Shown here in pieces: positions 18,827-29,386 of a stretch of DNA of 64,000 nucleotides (position 1 is its first letter; every line of letters starts with the position of its first letter). Location of the stretch: positions 62,001-126,000 of the forward strand of contig JAOSJX010000024.1 of the NCBI GenBank assembly GCA_027493875.1. Reading direction: 5' to 3'. The position numbers and the translations under genes are program-made. The notes below the pieces were generated by a model. The model had not been told where the DNA came from. It did no database searches and saw only the letters and a program-made list of their open reading frames with translations. Source of the DNA: Deltaproteobacteria bacterium. GTDB lineage: Bacteria > Lernaellota > Lernaellaia > JACKCT01.

Positions 18827-19972
18827 GGGCGCCCCCAAACGGCCCATCCGCCAGACTTCGTCGAGACTGTAGTCCGCGAGCCAACGATCGAGATCCATCG
18901 TGTCAGCCCAGGTCACGCGGGCGCAACCTTCTTCGTCAAGATCCATGACAATGACTTCGGTCGGATCCAGAAAACGTATAAACCGGTCGGAATGCGTCGC
19001 AACGATTAGTTGCGTCCGTCTTGACGCTTCGCGCATGAGATCGGCCAGGAGACTCAGGAGTTCCGGGTGAAGACTGACTTCCGGCTCGTCGATAAGCGTA
19101 ACCGTCGAAAGATTTGGGCTGTGGAGAAGAGATACGAGCCAGAGAAATCTTAATGTTCCCTCCGACAGTTCGCTGATGGCGATGGGGTCTTTGAACTTCG
19201 CGTCTTGCCACGTCATCGTCAGCATGCCGGCGGCCACGGGCGGAAATTGAAGGTCCACGAAATCCGGAAAAACCGAATGAAGTGAATCCGTAATCGACTC
19301 ATATCGGTCCCGGTCGCTCTCGCGCAGATAATAGAGAAAGGGGACGAGGTCTTCTCCTTCCGATCCCGGCAGGGTGGCCGGCTTCATCGGTTGAGGCAAT
19401 TTCACCGGCGCGCGCGGGCCTACTTGCAAGTTATGATATTGCGTCGCCGTCGCGAGGAGACGGCGTAATTCTTCCGGCTCTCGAAACATCCTCGGTACCT
19501 GGGCAAGTGACGTCTCCATCGGGTTGTGTTCCCAAGTCGGACGCACAAGACTATTTTGCTCGACATCGTAGTAACGAATGTCGGATTCCGACGAATTGAT
19601 ATGCAAAAATGGAGTGTAATATCCTGACCGCATTTGCGACAGGCTTTCGTTGGCAATGGAATAACCGGTGCCTCGCGGTGAGAGTCGAAGCTCATAGTGA
19701 AGTGGAGAATGTGGTTCTGGGACGCCCATATCCGCCGCAAGCGAAAGCGAATCGCTCTTGCCACGCGTCAACAGGCTTGAAATTCCACCGAACTGGGATA
19801 GCGCGCTGTTCAAGTTACCGGACGCCGATGCACTGAGTAGTGATAAGGCGTCAAGCAAGGACGTTTTTCCGGCTCCGTTGGCGCCGATCAGAGTCATGAA
19901 AGGACGGACAGCAAGGTCAATACTCTGGAGTCTGCGAAAGCCTGCTATTCCGATCCTGGCGATCTTCTGCAT
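18823..19972 (-). CDS. AAA_21-type ATPase of AAA/DUF4276 candidate defence pair
   Basis: ATG 19972 (MQKIARIGIAGFRRLQSI) follows AAAGGACGGCGG; the longer track start is unlikely. The ATPase has Walker A GANGAGKTSL near residue 30, signature LSEGTLRFLWL, Walker B TLIDEPEVSLHPE and H-loop IVATHSDRF. This is the SMC/ABC-like overlapping-lysogenisation (OLD/AAA_21) layout. It ends SLDEVWRMGRLG and either fuses to, or overlaps by GTGA with, the DUF4276 gene. Such ATPase plus TOPRIM pairs sense phage and cleave nucleic acid in several defence systems (OLD, Gabija and PARIS are analogues). The defence role here is inference from domain pairing. Confidence 0.8.
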
Positions 19973-20112
19973 ACCGCCGTCCTTTCGTTGCCGAACTGGC
20001 AATTCGGGAGGGTACGAATTTTCCCATTTATGGATTACGCCGCGCTTCATCGATCGTCAAGCAAAGACGTTCACAGCGACGGACAGATAAGATAAACGTC
20101 CTGGGCCGGCGG

Positions 20113-21674
20113 CTACCGCGCCGGAATCGTCGCCGGAGCCGGTTCCGGCTCGCGGAACAGGCGGCGCAGGAGGAAATGGCGCGTGAGCCGGTGGAAATAG
20201 TACTTCGCGTAAAGCCAGAACCGGTAGTCCCGCCCTTTGAACGCCCCGAGAATCTGAAATCCGATCACCACCGGCGTCGGCAACTTGCCGAAATAACGAT
20301 TGAGCCGTGTCCGGAGAATGATCTCCACCATCGGCCGCGGAATCACCGTAATCGCTTTGTACAGCCGGTGAAAATCGTTGATGCGCGCCAGCGCCTTCTT
20401 GTCGTTCACCGTCGGCGAATGGAAATAGTCGCCGATCTCGCCGCGGTTGATCTGATCCATCCGATCGTCGTCGATGAGCCCCTCGCGGTGCGCCTGCTCC
20501 ACGATCGGCGTCCCCGGAAAATACGACAGCAGATGGCACTTGATCCGGTTCAACTTTTTGAGGCCCGCGTACATCCGCGCCGCCTCGAAGAAATCCTGCT
20601 CTTCCTCGCCCGGAATGCCGAAAATGTGGTCGATGTCGTAACGCAGTCCCGCCTTGTCCATCATCTGAAACGAACGCAACGCCTGATCGTTCGTCTCGTT
20701 CCGGTGCAGAATCTCTTTGCGGATTTTTTTCATTCGTCGTTTGCAGCCCGAACTCCACCGCGTAACAGTTCGATCCCTTGAGCTCGTCGATGATCTCCTG
20801 CGTGATGAACTTCGGATACGCGAAGCAGCGGAACGGCAGCCGGATCTCGCGCCGGTACATCTCCAGAAATTCCTTCAGCCACCGCGCGCTCGTAAACAAC
20901 ATCGCGTCATTGAACATCACTTCGCGGAAGTGATACCGCCGCCGCATACGCTGCAGCTCGTCGATCACGCCCGCCGGAGACCGCCGACGGAAGCTACCGG
21001 TTCTTATAAATCCGGTTCATCGACGCCTCGCAACAGAACGTGCATGACAGCGGGCAGCCGCGGCCCGTCATAATCATGTAATCGTCTTCGTAATTGATTT
21101 CCGCCTCGAACATCGGCTTGTCCGGCAGCGGCACCACGTCCAAATCCGGAATCGCCGGCAGCATCGGCGTGCGCACCACGCGGTCGCCGTCGAGGTACGC
21201 GATGTTCCCGACGTCCGCCAGGCGCCGTCCGCCTTCAAGCGCGTCCACGAGATCCATGATCATCGCTTCCGCCTCGCCGACGACCACCGCGTCGGCGCCC
21301 GACGCGCGCAACGTCACTTCCGGCGTCAGCGTCGCGTGAATACCGCCGACGAGGACTTTGCCGTTCCATCCCGCGTCACGCACCGTTTTCAGCACGGTCA
21401 AAAGCCACGGAAACGTGTTCGTGTACGCCGAGAGCATCAAATAGTCGGGACGATCGTCCAGAATCCCGCGCACCACTTTATGGAAACGGGAAAAACGCCG
21501 CTCCAGCGGTTTCACGTAAAAGACGTTGTCGTTGGGACCGAACAGGCCGGGATCGTAATAGAGGCTGGTGTGGTGGCCGTGTTCCTTGAGAACGGAGGAA
21601 AGGTACTCCACCCCAAGATTCTCGCGGCCTAAATGGACAAACCCGAAACGCATGCGTCTCCCGTCACGTCCCAT
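20113..21674 (-). CDS. B12-binding-domain radical SAM protein (BchE/HpnJ-like)
   Basis: Three ORFs form one protein of about 520 residues. The N-terminal part is a cobalamin-binding domain (VEYLSSVLKEHGH, PDYLMLSAYTNTFPW, KVLVGGIHATLTPE), followed by the radical SAM motif GRGCPLSCTFCCEAS. An extra base near 20998 shifts YKN into RRRSPAGVIDELQRMR. An extra A in a seven-A run near 20732 shifts LQTTNE into KIRKEILHR. The last part (IFGIPGEEEQDFFEAARMY) is the end of the barrel. Class B members methylate unreactive carbons or rearrange rings. Substrate is unknown; no hopanoid or chlorophyll genes are nearby. Confidence 0.85.
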
Positions 21675-21783
21675 GAGGACCTTTCAATATACCGTATTGC
21701 TTGGCTTTTAGCACGGCCGCAAGCGTTTTCGACCGCCTTGTGATGAGCCTTAATATGCCTGGACGGGAGGACGGGGGGGCTTC

Positions 21784-23419
21784 CTAGATCGCGAATTCCT
21801 GGCCGTCGTCGCGCGATTTTTTCGGCTGTTTTTTTCGCCTGCAACACAACCGACAGGCTTTGTCCGTCGCGCCGGAACGTGTAGACGAGATCGTGCTCAT
21901 ACGCCAGCCGCGAGATCGGCGGCAGATGGTCGAGCGAAACGAACCGGAAAAGATACGCGTCGCCCTGGCGCAGCGCCTCCAGAAACGCGGGGTCCGCGTC
22001 GAACTCGATCTGCGCCTGCTCCGAACGCAGGTCGATGAGATTCGGCTCCGGCCACGACGTCACCGCGTCCGACAACCGGATCACGCGGTGTGCCGTGCCG
22101 AGCAGCGCGTTCACCACCGTGCGGACGATGCCGCCGCCGGCGACGCGGTCGCCCGTCGCGATCACGAAACGTCCGAGACGCACGTTCTCGTCAAACGGGT
22201 CCGCGGCGATCGGCTTTTTCATCCGCAGCCGCACGTTCGCCGTTTCCGTGTTGTGTATCTCGGCGGCGTCTTTCTCCAGCACCGCCAGCGTGGACGAGTC
22301 GATCCGTTCGGTGACGGCGGTGAGTTCCGCCTCCACGTCCGCCGTCGCCAGGCGCAGCGAGAGCTTTTGCCCGCGTTTCAGCGGTTCGCGCCCCAGCCAG
22401 AACAGGCTCGCCGTGATCTCGTGCGTCGGTGTCGGCGGCCGCTCCGTCGACGCGATCACGTGCCCGCGCTCGGCGAACAGTTCGTCGGTCAGCGTGATGC
22501 CCACGCTTTCGCCGGCGCGCGCCCGCGTTTTGTCCGGATCGTTCCACGTCACGAAGCCCTTCACCGTCGTCGTCTTGCCCGTCGGCGCGACGATGATGCG
22601 GTCGCCCACGCGGAGTTGGCCGGACTCGATGCGTCCCGCGTAAATGCGTTTGTTGTCCCACTTGTAGATGTCTTGAATCGGCAGCCGCAGCGGCACGCCA
22701 TCCTCCGAACGCACCGATTCGAACGCGTCGAGCGCCTGCACGAACGTCGGCCCGTGAAACCACGGCGTACGCGCCGAGCGGTTGACGATGTTGTCGCCGT
22801 CTTTCGCGCTGATCGGCACGATGTACGACGCCACCAGGCCCACGCTGTGAAGGAATCGCGTCACCTCGCCGGAGACCGCATTGAACAGCTTCCGCGAAAA
22901 ACCCGCGCGGTCCAGTTTGTTAACCGCCACGATGATCTGCCGGATGCCGAGCAGCGACAGCACGTAGGCGTGGCGCCGCGTCTGTTCCTGCATGCCCTCG
23001 TTCGCGTCCACCAGCAGGATCGCCGCGTCCGCCGCCGCTGATCCCGTGATCATGTTCTTCAGAAATTCCTTGTGGCCCGGCGCGTCGATGATGACGTATG
23101 GCCGCTTGTCGGTCTTGAAGAAGGTCTGCGCCGTTTCGATCGTGATGTTCTGCTCGCGTTCCTCCTCGAGCGCGTCCATCAGGTACGCGAACTCGAACTC
23201 GCGGCCCTGCCGCTTGCACGTCGCGACGATTTCCTCGTAACGCTCCGCCGGCAGCGATCCCGTGTCGAAGAACAACCGCCCGATCAGCGTGGACTTTCCG
23301 TGGTCCACGTGACCGACGATCACGATCTTCAGCCCCTTGTGCGCATCCATCGCATCCTCATGCTCGTCCGCGCGCGGTTCGTCCGCATCCGGTTCATTGA
23401 TTAACGGCAGCGCCTGCAT
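21784..23419 (-). CDS. cysN: Sulfate adenylyltransferase subunit 1 (GTPase)
   Basis: CysN couples GTP hydrolysis to adenylation of sulfate by CysD, forming APS. ATG 23419 overlaps the cysD stop (TGATG). The protein has an EF-Tu-like GTPase domain: GHVDHGKSTLIGRL, DAPGHKEFLKNM, NKLDRAGF and SAKDGDN. Beta-barrel domains follow (KWDNKRIYAGRIESGQL). In the raw frame it runs on about 50 residues past LQAKKTAEK. Removing one A from a seven-A run near 21830 gives KKQPKKSRDDGQEFAI and a stop at 21784, which I prefer. There is no APS-kinase (CysC) fusion. It is the last gene of the cysHDN operon. Confidence 0.95.
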
Positions 23420-24237
23420 CACATGTATCCCATGGTCCGCAGTTTCTGCATCATGTACGCCTTTTCGTGATCCTGCGCGCGGCCGGCGCGCTCCGGCGTT
23501 TTCGTGATTTTCAGTTCCTCGACGATTTTGTCGATCGTGTCCGCGTTGGAGTCCGTGGGAATATTGCATGGCATGCACCCCAGACTGCGAAAGCGTTTTC
23601 CGTTCTTGGCGAAGTACAACGCGCACACCGGAATATTTTCGCGTTGGGTGTAAAGCCAGATGTCGAGTTCCGTCCAATGCAGCAACGGGTGGATGCGGAT
23701 GTGCGTTCCTTCCGCGAATTTCGTATTGAACTGGTCCCACAGTTCCGGCGGCTGATCGCGGAAATCCCATTCGAAATTCTGGTCGCGCGGCGAGAAGAAC
23801 CGTTCCTTCGCGCGCGAACCCTCTTCGTCGCGCCGGATGCCGAGAATGATGCCTTCGAAGCCCTCGCGGTCGATCAGGTGTTGCAGCGCGCGCGTCTTGC
23901 GTGCCGTGCAGCACTCGAAGCGTCCCTTGTCCGGCGTGATGCCCTGGGACGTCGCGTCTTCATTCACGCCGACGCGCAGATCGAGGCCCCACTCCTTGGC
24001 GTAGTGGTCCCGGAACGCGATCAGTTCCGGCGGCTTGTACGTCGTGTCGATATGCACCAGCGGAAACGGCACGCGGCCGAAAAACGCTTTGCGCGCCAGC
24101 CACAGCAGCGCGGTCGAATCCTTCCCGATCGACCACAACATCGCGATATTCTCGAAGTGGCGGAACGCCTCGCGGAGAATATAAATGCTCTGGCTCTCGA
24201 GCGCGTCGAGATGGTCCATGGCTACCCTCTTCATCAT
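23419..24237 (-). CDS. cysD: Sulfate adenylyltransferase subunit 2
   Basis: The catalytic subunit makes APS from ATP and sulfate. ATG 24237 overlaps the cysH stop (TGATG); the track's extra 68 residues upstream overlap cysH and are not real. The protein begins [19 protein letters not shown]. It has the PP-loop motif [46 protein letters not shown] and the closing [11 protein letters not shown], as expected for the PAPS-reductase-like fold of CysD. Length is about 272 residues, slightly under the E. coli protein. It is translationally coupled on both sides. Confidence 0.96.
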   Translation of the reverse strand: MMKRVAMDHLDALESQSIYILREAFRHFENIAMLWSIGKDSTALLWLARKAFFGRVPFPLVHIDTTYKPPELIAFRDHYAKEWGLDLRVGVNEDATSQGITPDKGRFECCTARKTRALQHLIDREGFEGIILGIRRDEEGSRAKERFFSPRDQNFEWDFRDQPPELWDQFNTKFAEGTHIRIHPLLHWTELDIWLYTQRENIPVCALYFAKNGKRFRSLGCMPCNIPTDSNADTIDKIVEELKITKTPERAGRAQDHEKAYMMQKLRTMGYM

Positions 24238-24965
24238 CAAATCATCCGGCCTCTTTCGCGTCCCCCCGAAGCGACGTGAAGGCCGCATTCCTTGCTCTCG
24301 GGATTTTCCCACCACCAACGGCCGGCGCGTTCGTCGTCCCAAACCGCAACGGCCCGCGTGCACGGCGCACAACCGATAGAGGGATAACCCCGATCGTGAA
24401 GTTTGTTGTACGGCAAATTCCGGCCTCGAACAACCTCCCAAACCTCACGCGACGTCCACGACGCCAGGGGGTTGAATTTCAACACGCCCGCCCGGTCGTT
24501 GTCTTCTTCCACCGGATCGAGCCCGAAACGCGTCACGCTCTGCTCCTGCCGACGGCCGGTGATCCAGGCCGAGGCGCCTTCCAACGCGCGGCGCAGCGGC
24601 TCCACTTTGCGGATGCCGCAGCATTCGTGCCGGTTGTCCAGCGACTCGCGGAAAGAAAACAAACCCTTTGTCCGCTCCAACGTCTCCACCTTGTCCCGGT
24701 CCGGATAGAACCATTCAATGGCGATGCCGTAACGCCGCCGCACCTCTTCGGCGACCTCGTACGTCTCTTCGGGCAGCCGGCCCGTATCGATCGCAAAAAC
24801 CGTCGCGTCCGCGGGGCCTTTTTCGCATAGCATCTCGATAATGACGATGTCCTCGGGGCTGAAGCTGCACGCCAGCTTCAGGCCGCTTCCGAACTCGCGC
24901 TGCGCGGCGCGCAACAACTCCTCCGGCTTTTTAATCGCCTTCCATTCCTGGAGCGGCTTGGACAT
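24237..24965 (-). CDS. cysH: Assimilatory APS (PAPS) reductase
   Basis: This enzyme reduces activated sulfate to sulfite. The PP-loop appears as [11 protein letters not shown], then [13 protein letters not shown] and [13 protein letters not shown]. The cysteine pairs ECCGIRK and GCAPCT, with the active-site KECGLH, show the [4Fe-4S] form that uses APS. There is no cysC in the operon, consistent with reduction of APS rather than PAPS. It is the first gene of cysHDN. Its promoter contains a 23-bp palindrome that is probably the site of the upstream Rrf2 regulator. Confidence 0.95.
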   Translation of the reverse strand: MSKPLQEWKAIKKPEELLRAAQREFGSGLKLACSFSPEDIVIIEMLCEKGPADATVFAIDTGRLPEETYEVAEEVRRRYGIAIEWFYPDRDKVETLERTKGLFSFRESLDNRHECCGIRKVEPLRRALEGASAWITGRRQEQSVTRFGLDPVEEDNDRAGVLKFNPLASWTSREVWEVVRGRNLPYNKLHDRGYPSIGCAPCTRAVAVWDDERAGRWWWENPESKECGLHVASGGRERGRMI

Positions 24966-24993
24966 CTTCCCTCCATCGGCGAGAGACTACACT

Positions 24994-25016
24994 ATCTTGA
25001 TCGAGAAAGTCAAGAT
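24994..25016 (-). promoter_or_regulatory. Palindromic operator in the cysH promoter
   Basis: ATCTTGA-N9-TCAAGAT has perfect 7-nt arms. On the minus strand it covers TTGACT, a plausible -35, with TAGTCT 18 nt further on. It lies between the Rrf2-type regulator gene and cysH, so it is a good candidate for its binding site. Confidence 0.75.
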
Positions 25017-25042
25017 TCCGTCCCAAGAAACCGTCGACGCCA

Positions 25043-25487
25043 TTAAATACTGAAATTCGCTACGTATTCCTGGTTCGCCTCAGCCTTCTCAACCAGATCG
25101 GCAATCGTCCAGTTGCCGAAGACATCCTCGAGGGATTTTTGAGTTTCCCGCCAGACCGCCGAGAGCACCGTATCCGCCTCGAGCCGTTTTCCCGTCGCAC
25201 CGTCGGCCGGAAATTGCGCGAGTTCCCCTTCAAAAAAAAGCGATAATATCGAGCAGTCTGATGTTCATCGGACGCATGGCCAGAAGATAACCGCCGTCCG
25301 ATCCGCGCCGCGACTCCACAAACCCCGCCTGACGCAGTTGCCGTAAAATGGCTTCGAGAAAGCGGATGGGAATCGCCTGCCGCTCGGCGATCTGCCCGAT
25401 CTTGATGGGCGAATCCGACTCGTACCGCGCCAGATCGAACAGCGCCTTGATCGCGTAATAACATTTTTGCGAGATGAGATTCGCCAT
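25043..25487 (-). CDS. Rrf2-family transcriptional regulator, probable sulfur regulator
   Basis: The N-terminus is a winged helix of the Rrf2 family: SQKCYYAIKALFDLARYE, IRFLEAILRQLRQAGFVES and RRGSDGGYLLA. The track ORF stops early at a run of eight T near 25236. Removing one T continues EGELAQFPADGATGKRLEAD and ends VANFSI at a TAA (25043), giving about 147 residues. Only one cysteine is seen near the N-terminus, so an IscR-type Fe-S cluster is unlikely; a CymR-like regulator of cysteine synthesis fits better. It sits immediately upstream of cysHDN on the same strand, with its likely operator in between. Confidence 0.88.
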
Positions 25488-25540
25488 GGCCGGGCCTATT
25501 CGATCACCGGGTGGTAAACACTGTCAATGCCCGCGGACTC

Positions 25541-26983
25541 CTAGAGCGTGTCCGGATCGTAGATCCGGATGTTGTCGACTTCCAAGGTCCCCTCGGTCAC
25601 GCCTTCCGTCGCGATCTTGATGCCCGACACGGCGGTCGGATCGCCGATGCCGTCGTCGTACGTTTCCAGGTCGGTGCACGGCGTCGGGTCTCCGTCGATC
25701 GTGACGCTGTAGGTCGTCCCGGTCCGGTCGGTAATGATGTCGATGAAATACCACGTGTCGTACGAGTAATCCGCGAGGCACGTGACCCAATCGCCCTTGT
25801 CGAAATTCAAGCTCTGGTCCCACGCGCGGATGTCGTCTTCGCGAAAGAAGACTTCCGTCCGCCACGGCTCGTCCGGTCCGTCCATGTGAAACGTCCCCAC
25901 GCCCGCGCGTTCGTCCGCGCGCAGCCGCATCGAAAACTGCAGACCGAGCGGATCGGGCCATTCGAGCGTCCGGTCGTAGGTAAGCGCCGCCCACGTGTCC
26001 CGCGGGCCGTCGGGGCTAATGTTGTCGTCGATGAGTTGCAGGATCTGCCCGCCCGGCGCGGTGAACAGCGGCTCGATCGTCGGAATCGTTCCGCCCCACG
26101 GATCGTTGATCATCTGCCACGGAGACGCCGGGGTCTGGTCCGTCGGCCACAACTCGAAATCGTCCCAGAAATAGATGAAGTAGTCCTCGGAATGAAACGG
26201 CGCTTCCGCGTTGTCCACGTGGTCCACGCCGAAATACTTCACGGTCGTGCTGAGGGGAATTTCGACGTCCGCGGGGCTCGGCGCGCTCTGCGTCGTCGGC
26301 CCCCCGATTTCCGGATCGCTCCCGTCCGTCGTGTAATAGACGACCGGATCGCCCGGATCGTCCGTATCCACGCACGTCACCGTCGCGGTGAACGGCGCGA
26401 CCGACAGCGGCGGATAGGGGCCGTTGTAGTTGCCGGTGCCCGGCGCGATCGTGCAGCTCGGCGCATCGAAGTCGAATAAATATTCCTCCAGCCCTTTCGG
26501 CGCCTCCTCGTTGCCGAGATCGTCCACCGCGAAGTAGCGCAGCGTCGTGTCGCTCGATACGCCGCTCACCGTCACCGGACTCGGCCCTTCCTGCGTCGTC
26601 CCTTGATCCGGCACCGGCTCGCTGCCGTCGGTGGTATAATAAATCGTCGGCATCGCCGTGTCGTTGTCGGTGGAGGTCAGCGTCACCGAAATCGTCTGGC
26701 CGAACCAACCGCCCGGCGGATCGACGGTCGTGACCGGCGCTTCCATGTCATGCGTGTCGTCGTCGACGTCGTCGTCCGTATCGTCGTCCGTATCGTCGTC
26801 GGTGTCGTCATCCGTATCGTCGTCCGTATCGTCATCGACGTCATCGTCGCCGTCGTCGTCGAGAACATCGTCGTCGATCGACCCGGTAACGTCGTCGTCA
26901 TCGTCGTCGTCGCCGCAGTCGCACCCGGCAAAAAGAAAAGCCGGGCATACCAGAAGGACAAGAAGCGCGGTCTTCCAAGCCAT
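25541..26983 (-). CDS. Lipoprotein with Asp-rich linker and two chitobiase-type Ig-like domains
   Basis: ATG 26983 (MAWKTALLVLLVCPAF) begins a lipoprotein signal with lipobox LFAGC. CDCGDDDDDDD and about 50 residues of DDDT-type repeats follow. Two similar domains come next, each with the CHB_HEX_C motif: IYYTTDGSEP and VYYTTDGSDPE, each followed by a KYFGVD/RYFAVD segment. The last 230 residues look like a jelly-roll/laminin-G-like lectin domain (WDDFELWPTDQTPASPW, MRLRADERAGVGTFHMDG). Expected location is the outer membrane, exposed. A glycan-binding role is inference. The upstream 290 bp (26984-27272) contain no feature I can support. Confidence 0.7.
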   Translation of the reverse strand: MAWKTALLVLLVCPAFLFAGCDCGDDDDDDDVTGSIDDDVLDDDGDDDVDDDTDDDTDDDTDDDTDDDTDDDVDDDTHDMEAPVTTVDPPGGWFGQTISVTLTSTDNDTAMPTIYYTTDGSEPVPDQGTTQEGPSPVTVSGVSSDTTLRYFAVDDLGNEEAPKGLEEYLFDFDAPSCTIAPGTGNYNGPYPPLSVAPFTATVTCVDTDDPGDPVVYYTTDGSDPEIGGPTTQSAPSPADVEIPLSTTVKYFGVDHVDNAEAPFHSEDYFIYFWDDFELWPTDQTPASPWQMINDPWGGTIPTIEPLFTAPGGQILQLIDDNISPDGPRDTWAALTYDRTLEWPDPLGLQFSMRLRADERAGVGTFHMDGPDEPWRTEVFFREDDIRAWDQSLNFDKGDWVTCLADYSYDTWYFIDIITDRTGTTYSVTIDGDPTPCTDLETYDDGIGDPTAVSGIKIATEGVTEGTLEVDNIRIYDPDTL

Positions 26984-27272
26984 GGACGTCACCCCGGTTC
27001 GCGTCGTTTCTAGGACGTTGCGTTGCTCGAAAACGCTTCGTCGCCGTCTCTTCCCGAGCGGCCGTTTTCCCCAAGAGGCCGCGGGCCGAAACCGGCCCCA
27101 GGTTCGAACATCCATAATACCACAAAACGGGAGGAAATACCCAAGGAAGGCGCGTGCTCGGATGCCCTAAAATCGCCAATATTTACAGGTGCTTTCGAAC
27201 ACGGTTTCGCGGGCCGGAAATCGTCTCCGGTCGGCGCCCGAATCACGCTCCGTTTCGACGAAAACCGCGCGC

Positions 27273-27776
27273 TCAGGAGATGGTGGCCGGCGGGGTATCG
27301 CCGGGCTTTTCCGCACCGCCGAATTCCACGAGTGGGACCGGCCGGATCTCGAATCGGTCGCCCGCGCCCGTTCGTTCCCCGTACCAGAGATGAACCGACA
27401 CCGTCGGAAAACGCTCCAGCAGGAGACGCCGCGCGCGGCGGAGATCGGACGCGTGCCGCGCCGCCTCGCGCTCGCGCGACGGAAAGCCGAAGGTCGCGTA
27501 CGCGCCGCAGTCCTCGTGGTTGACCAGATGGATCTCGCGGATGCGGTGCAGGCGGACCGCGACGTCGAGATCGCGCACGAGCGATTCGTCGCTTCCGTCC
27601 CGCGGGCGAACGAGATCCTGTACGCCGCCCGCGCGCGTGATCACGTCCGCCGTGACGGACCGCCGCCGGAGAAAATCGGCGACCATGTTTCCGCCGTCGG
27701 CCCGCTGGTGCAAACGATAGTCGACGCACGTCACCACCGCGGCGTGACATTGTGATTGAATGAACTCGCCCATCAT
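27273..27776 (-). CDS. Beta-carbonic-anhydrase-like protein
   Basis: This 167-residue protein has the zinc-site layout of small beta-class carbonic anhydrases: VVTCVDYRL (Cys, Asp, Arg) near residue 17 and HLVNHEDCGAY (His and Cys) later, plus DVITRAGGVQDLV. Members interconvert CO2 and bicarbonate, or act on other small molecules. Length is short for the class, but both metal motifs are present. It stands alone between a lipoprotein and a transporter. No signal peptide is seen. The start may be the first or second Met. Confidence 0.75.
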   Translation of the reverse strand: MMGEFIQSQCHAAVVTCVDYRLHQRADGGNMVADFLRRRSVTADVITRAGGVQDLVRPRDGSDESLVRDLDVAVRLHRIREIHLVNHEDCGAYATFGFPSREREAARHASDLRRARRLLLERFPTVSVHLWYGERTGAGDRFEIRPVPLVEFGGAEKPGDTPPATIS

Positions 27777-27926
27777 TCCCCCTCGCGTTGGTGGCGGTCG
27801 TCGGCGTTCGTTCCGTTACCGCGTCTCCGCCCGCGCCGCCGTCAGCGCTCTCACTTCTTTCCCTGCTCGCCCGCCTTTCACACTTTTTTCAAATTCGTCA
27901 TTCGCAATTCGTCATTCAAACAAAAA

Positions 27927-27950
27927 GGTGCGGCCCGGTAAGACCGCACC
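27927..27950 (-). terminator. Terminator of the OFA transporter gene
   Basis: GGTGCGG / CCGCACC form a 7-bp stem followed on the minus strand by TTTTTG. It lies about 60 nt after the stop of the transporter gene at 28013. Confidence 0.8.
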
Positions 27951-28012
27951 CATTAGCAAGGAAGGATCAAGACGAGCTCCGCGTGATGCGGAGCGCGCCT
28001 GGGCGCCGGGGG

Positions 28013-29320
28013 TCACGCCTTCGGCCTGACCTCGGCGCCCCGCGCAACGGTGACTTCCTTTTCTTTCAGGGCCGGCCGAACCATCGCGACCAAACCCGCG
28101 GCGGCCAGACAAAGGACGCCGCAGATCGTGAACGCCAGCGGGAAATTGCCCAGGTCGCCGAGCTTCCCACCCATGATCGGTCCGAAGATTCCGCCGATCC
28201 CGTAAGCCAGGAAGACGAGCGGATAGTTTTGTCCGACGAATTTGGTCCCGAACGTGTCCGCGGTGATGGTCGGGAACAGCGCGAAGTTGCCGCCGAAGTT
28301 GAAGCCGATCAGCGTCGCGCCCAGATAAAGCAGCGCCGGCGTCCCGGCCATCCACTGGAAGAGTATGACCGCCACGCCCTGCGTCGCCATCATGACGACG
28401 ATCGACGTTTTCCGCCCGAGGCGGTCGCTCATCGCGCCCCACGCGATCCGGCCGATCCCGTTGGCCAGCGAAAAGAAGATCGCCATCGCCGTCCCCGCCA
28501 CGGCCGATGCGCTCGCCGCGTCCATCCCGCGCGCCGCGAGGGCTTCCATCGGGAACAGCTTCATGAGGCCGATGCTCATAAGCCCCGCGCTCGCCCCGAA
28601 CGCGAACGTCAGAAGGATCATGTAAAACTGCGGCGTCCGCAGCATCTCGCGGCTCGTGAAGTTCACCGCGCCGACGGCGGGCGCCGCCCCCGCCTTGGCC
28701 TCCGGCGGCGTATATCCTTCAGGCTTCCAGCCCTCGGGCGGAAAAACCATCCAGACGCCGCCGAGCACCACCGTCGCCGCGAAGACGATGCCGTAGATAA
28801 GGAACGTCGTGGACAGTCCCAGGCGATCGAGAAGATGCCCCCACTCCCCCGCGAGCTTCACCCACAACATCGCGCCGAAACCGAAGCCCGCGACCGCAAG
28901 ACCCGTAATGAGTCCCTTCTTGTCCGGAAACCAACGCATCCCGACGGCGATCGGAACCACGTAGGCGAGGCCGATGCCGCTGCCGCCCACGACGCCGACG
29001 AAGAAAAGCACCGCCGGAAAACTCGTGCCGCCGAAGAGCCCGGCCAGAATGTAGCCGAGCCCGAGCACGATGCCGCCCGAGATCGCCAACTTGCGCGGGC
29101 CCCATTTCGCGAGCATCCGCCCGGCGAGCACCATGACGATGGCGAAAAAGGCGAGCCCCGCGGAGAAAACCGCTTGCGTCTGCGTCTTCGGCCATCCCGT
29201 TTGCGTCAGCTTCGGCGTAAACACCGACCAGGCGTAAATAGCCCCGAGGCTGAGTTGAATCAGAACGGCGCCGAAAACGACCCAGGAACGGTTCATCACG
29301 TTATTTTTATGATCCGGCAT
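28013..29320 (-). CDS. OFA-type major facilitator transporter
   Basis: ATG 29320 (MPDHKNNVMNRSWVVF) follows AGGAAGGAGCG; the longer track start lacks support. The protein has twelve hydrophobic segments and OFA (oxalate/formate antiporter-like) signatures: LSLGAIYAWSVFTPKL, GGSGIGLAYVVPIAVGMRWFP, DKKGLITGLAVAGFGFGA, IGRIAWGAMSDRLGRK and GFNFGGNFALFPTITAD. OFA members move small mono- and dicarboxylates such as oxalate, formate, pyruvate or lactate across the inner membrane. The substrate cannot be read from sequence. A TetR-type palindrome lies 67-86 nt upstream, so expression may be induced by a ligand. Confidence 0.9.
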   Translation of the reverse strand: MPDHKNNVMNRSWVVFGAVLIQLSLGAIYAWSVFTPKLTQTGWPKTQTQAVFSAGLAFFAIVMVLAGRMLAKWGPRKLAISGGIVLGLGYILAGLFGGTSFPAVLFFVGVVGGSGIGLAYVVPIAVGMRWFPDKKGLITGLAVAGFGFGAMLWVKLAGEWGHLLDRLGLSTTFLIYGIVFAATVVLGGVWMVFPPEGWKPEGYTPPEAKAGAAPAVGAVNFTSREMLRTPQFYMILLTFAFGASAGLMSIGLMKLFPMEALAARGMDAASASAVAGTAMAIFFSLANGIGRIAWGAMSDRLGRKTSIVVMMATQGVAVILFQWMAGTPALLYLGATLIGFNFGGNFALFPTITADTFGTKFVGQNYPLVFLAYGIGGIFGPIMGGKLGDLGNFPLAFTICGVLCLAAAGLVAMVRPALKEKEVTVARGAEVRPKA

Positions 29321-29386
29321 GGTGGGACGCGCTCCTTCCTGTGCATCGGGCCGTCGGAGGCCCACATTTCACAAATTCCCAAAATA

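Noticed and set aside
21629-21783. C-terminal extension of CysN
   Set aside because: The extra 50 residues appear only after a seven-A run. The alternative frame stops promptly at 21784 after a plausible Lys-rich end.
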